DNA from: CBFGTV01 sp965652145
GTDB lineage: Bacteria; Bacillota; Clostridia; Peptostreptococcales; Natronincolaceae
Reading direction: 5' to 3'
Assembly: GCA_965652145.1 (NCBI GenBank)
Contig: CBFGTV010000116.1
Coordinates: 1 to 6,751, forward strand
DNA: 6,751 bases
In this document: positions 6,700-6,751 of the stretch, in pieces
Layout of the letters: every line of letters begins with the position of its first letter
How positions within the stretch are numbered: the first letter of the stretch is position 1
Made by a program: the position numbers and the translations under genes
The notes under the pieces: model-generated
Databases searched by the model: none
Told to the model about the DNA's origin: nothing
The model's input: only the letters and a program-made list of their open reading frames with translations

Positions 6700-6751
6700 T
6701 GGTGACCCATCAGGGGATCGAACCCTGGACACCCTGATTAAGAGTCAGGTG
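6700..6751 (-). tRNA. tRNA-Lys (anticodon CTT), 5' part cut by window edge
   Basis: The visible 52 bases cover the anticodon arm, variable loop, T arm, 3' acceptor strand and encoded CCA (6702-6700). The anticodon stem CCTGA/TCAGG encloses the loop CTCTTAA, giving anticodon CTT for lysine. The T arm contains GGTTCGATCCC, and the 3' acceptor strand ATGGGTC predicts a 5' end GACCCAT outside the window. A short AT spacer separates it from the tRNA-Phe gene, as in a tRNA operon. Confidence 0.95.

Overview
The window looks like chromosomal DNA of a low-GC Gram-positive bacterium, most likely a clostridial Firmicute. The evidence is AT-rich intergenic DNA, strong AGGAGG-type ribosome binding sites about 7 bases before the starts, compact intrinsic terminators, and tRNA-Phe and tRNA-Lys genes in one transcription unit with encoded CCA ends. 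The genus cannot be read from the sequence. There is no insertion sequence, phage gene, CRISPR array or other mobile DNA.

Layout, left to right. (1) argG (argininosuccinate synthase, + strand) has a short leader, a promoter at 143-171 and ArgR-like boxes upstream. It is followed by a hairpin terminator, and no argH follows. (2) A short-form malic enzyme (- strand) and a LysR-family regulator (+ strand) are divergent across a 215-bp region rich in TGATAT/ATATCA hexamers, the likely operator region. (3) A 14-bp perfect hairpin separates the convergent regulator from a - strand gene pair. (4) That pair is a PatA-like class III aminotransferase (upstream, broken by a one-base frameshift) and a protein resembling cyanobacterial acyl-ACP reductase, with stop and start overlapping in TAATG. 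(5) At the right edge, on the - strand, are tRNA-Phe(GAA) and the 3' part of tRNA-Lys(CTT), followed by a terminator. Between it and the aminotransferase lies a second tandem hairpin/T9 element without an obvious owner.

How the genes may work together. argG serves arginine biosynthesis, and malic enzyme links malate to pyruvate, probably under the divergent LysR protein. The most unusual part is the aminotransferase/reductase pair. One member of the reductase family turns acyl thioesters into aldehydes, and PatA-type aminotransferases interconvert terminal amines and aldehydes, so the pair could form a thioester-aldehyde-amine module. This is inference from family resemblance: no substrate is shown, and no aldehyde decarbonylase (the usual cyanobacterial partner) is in the window.
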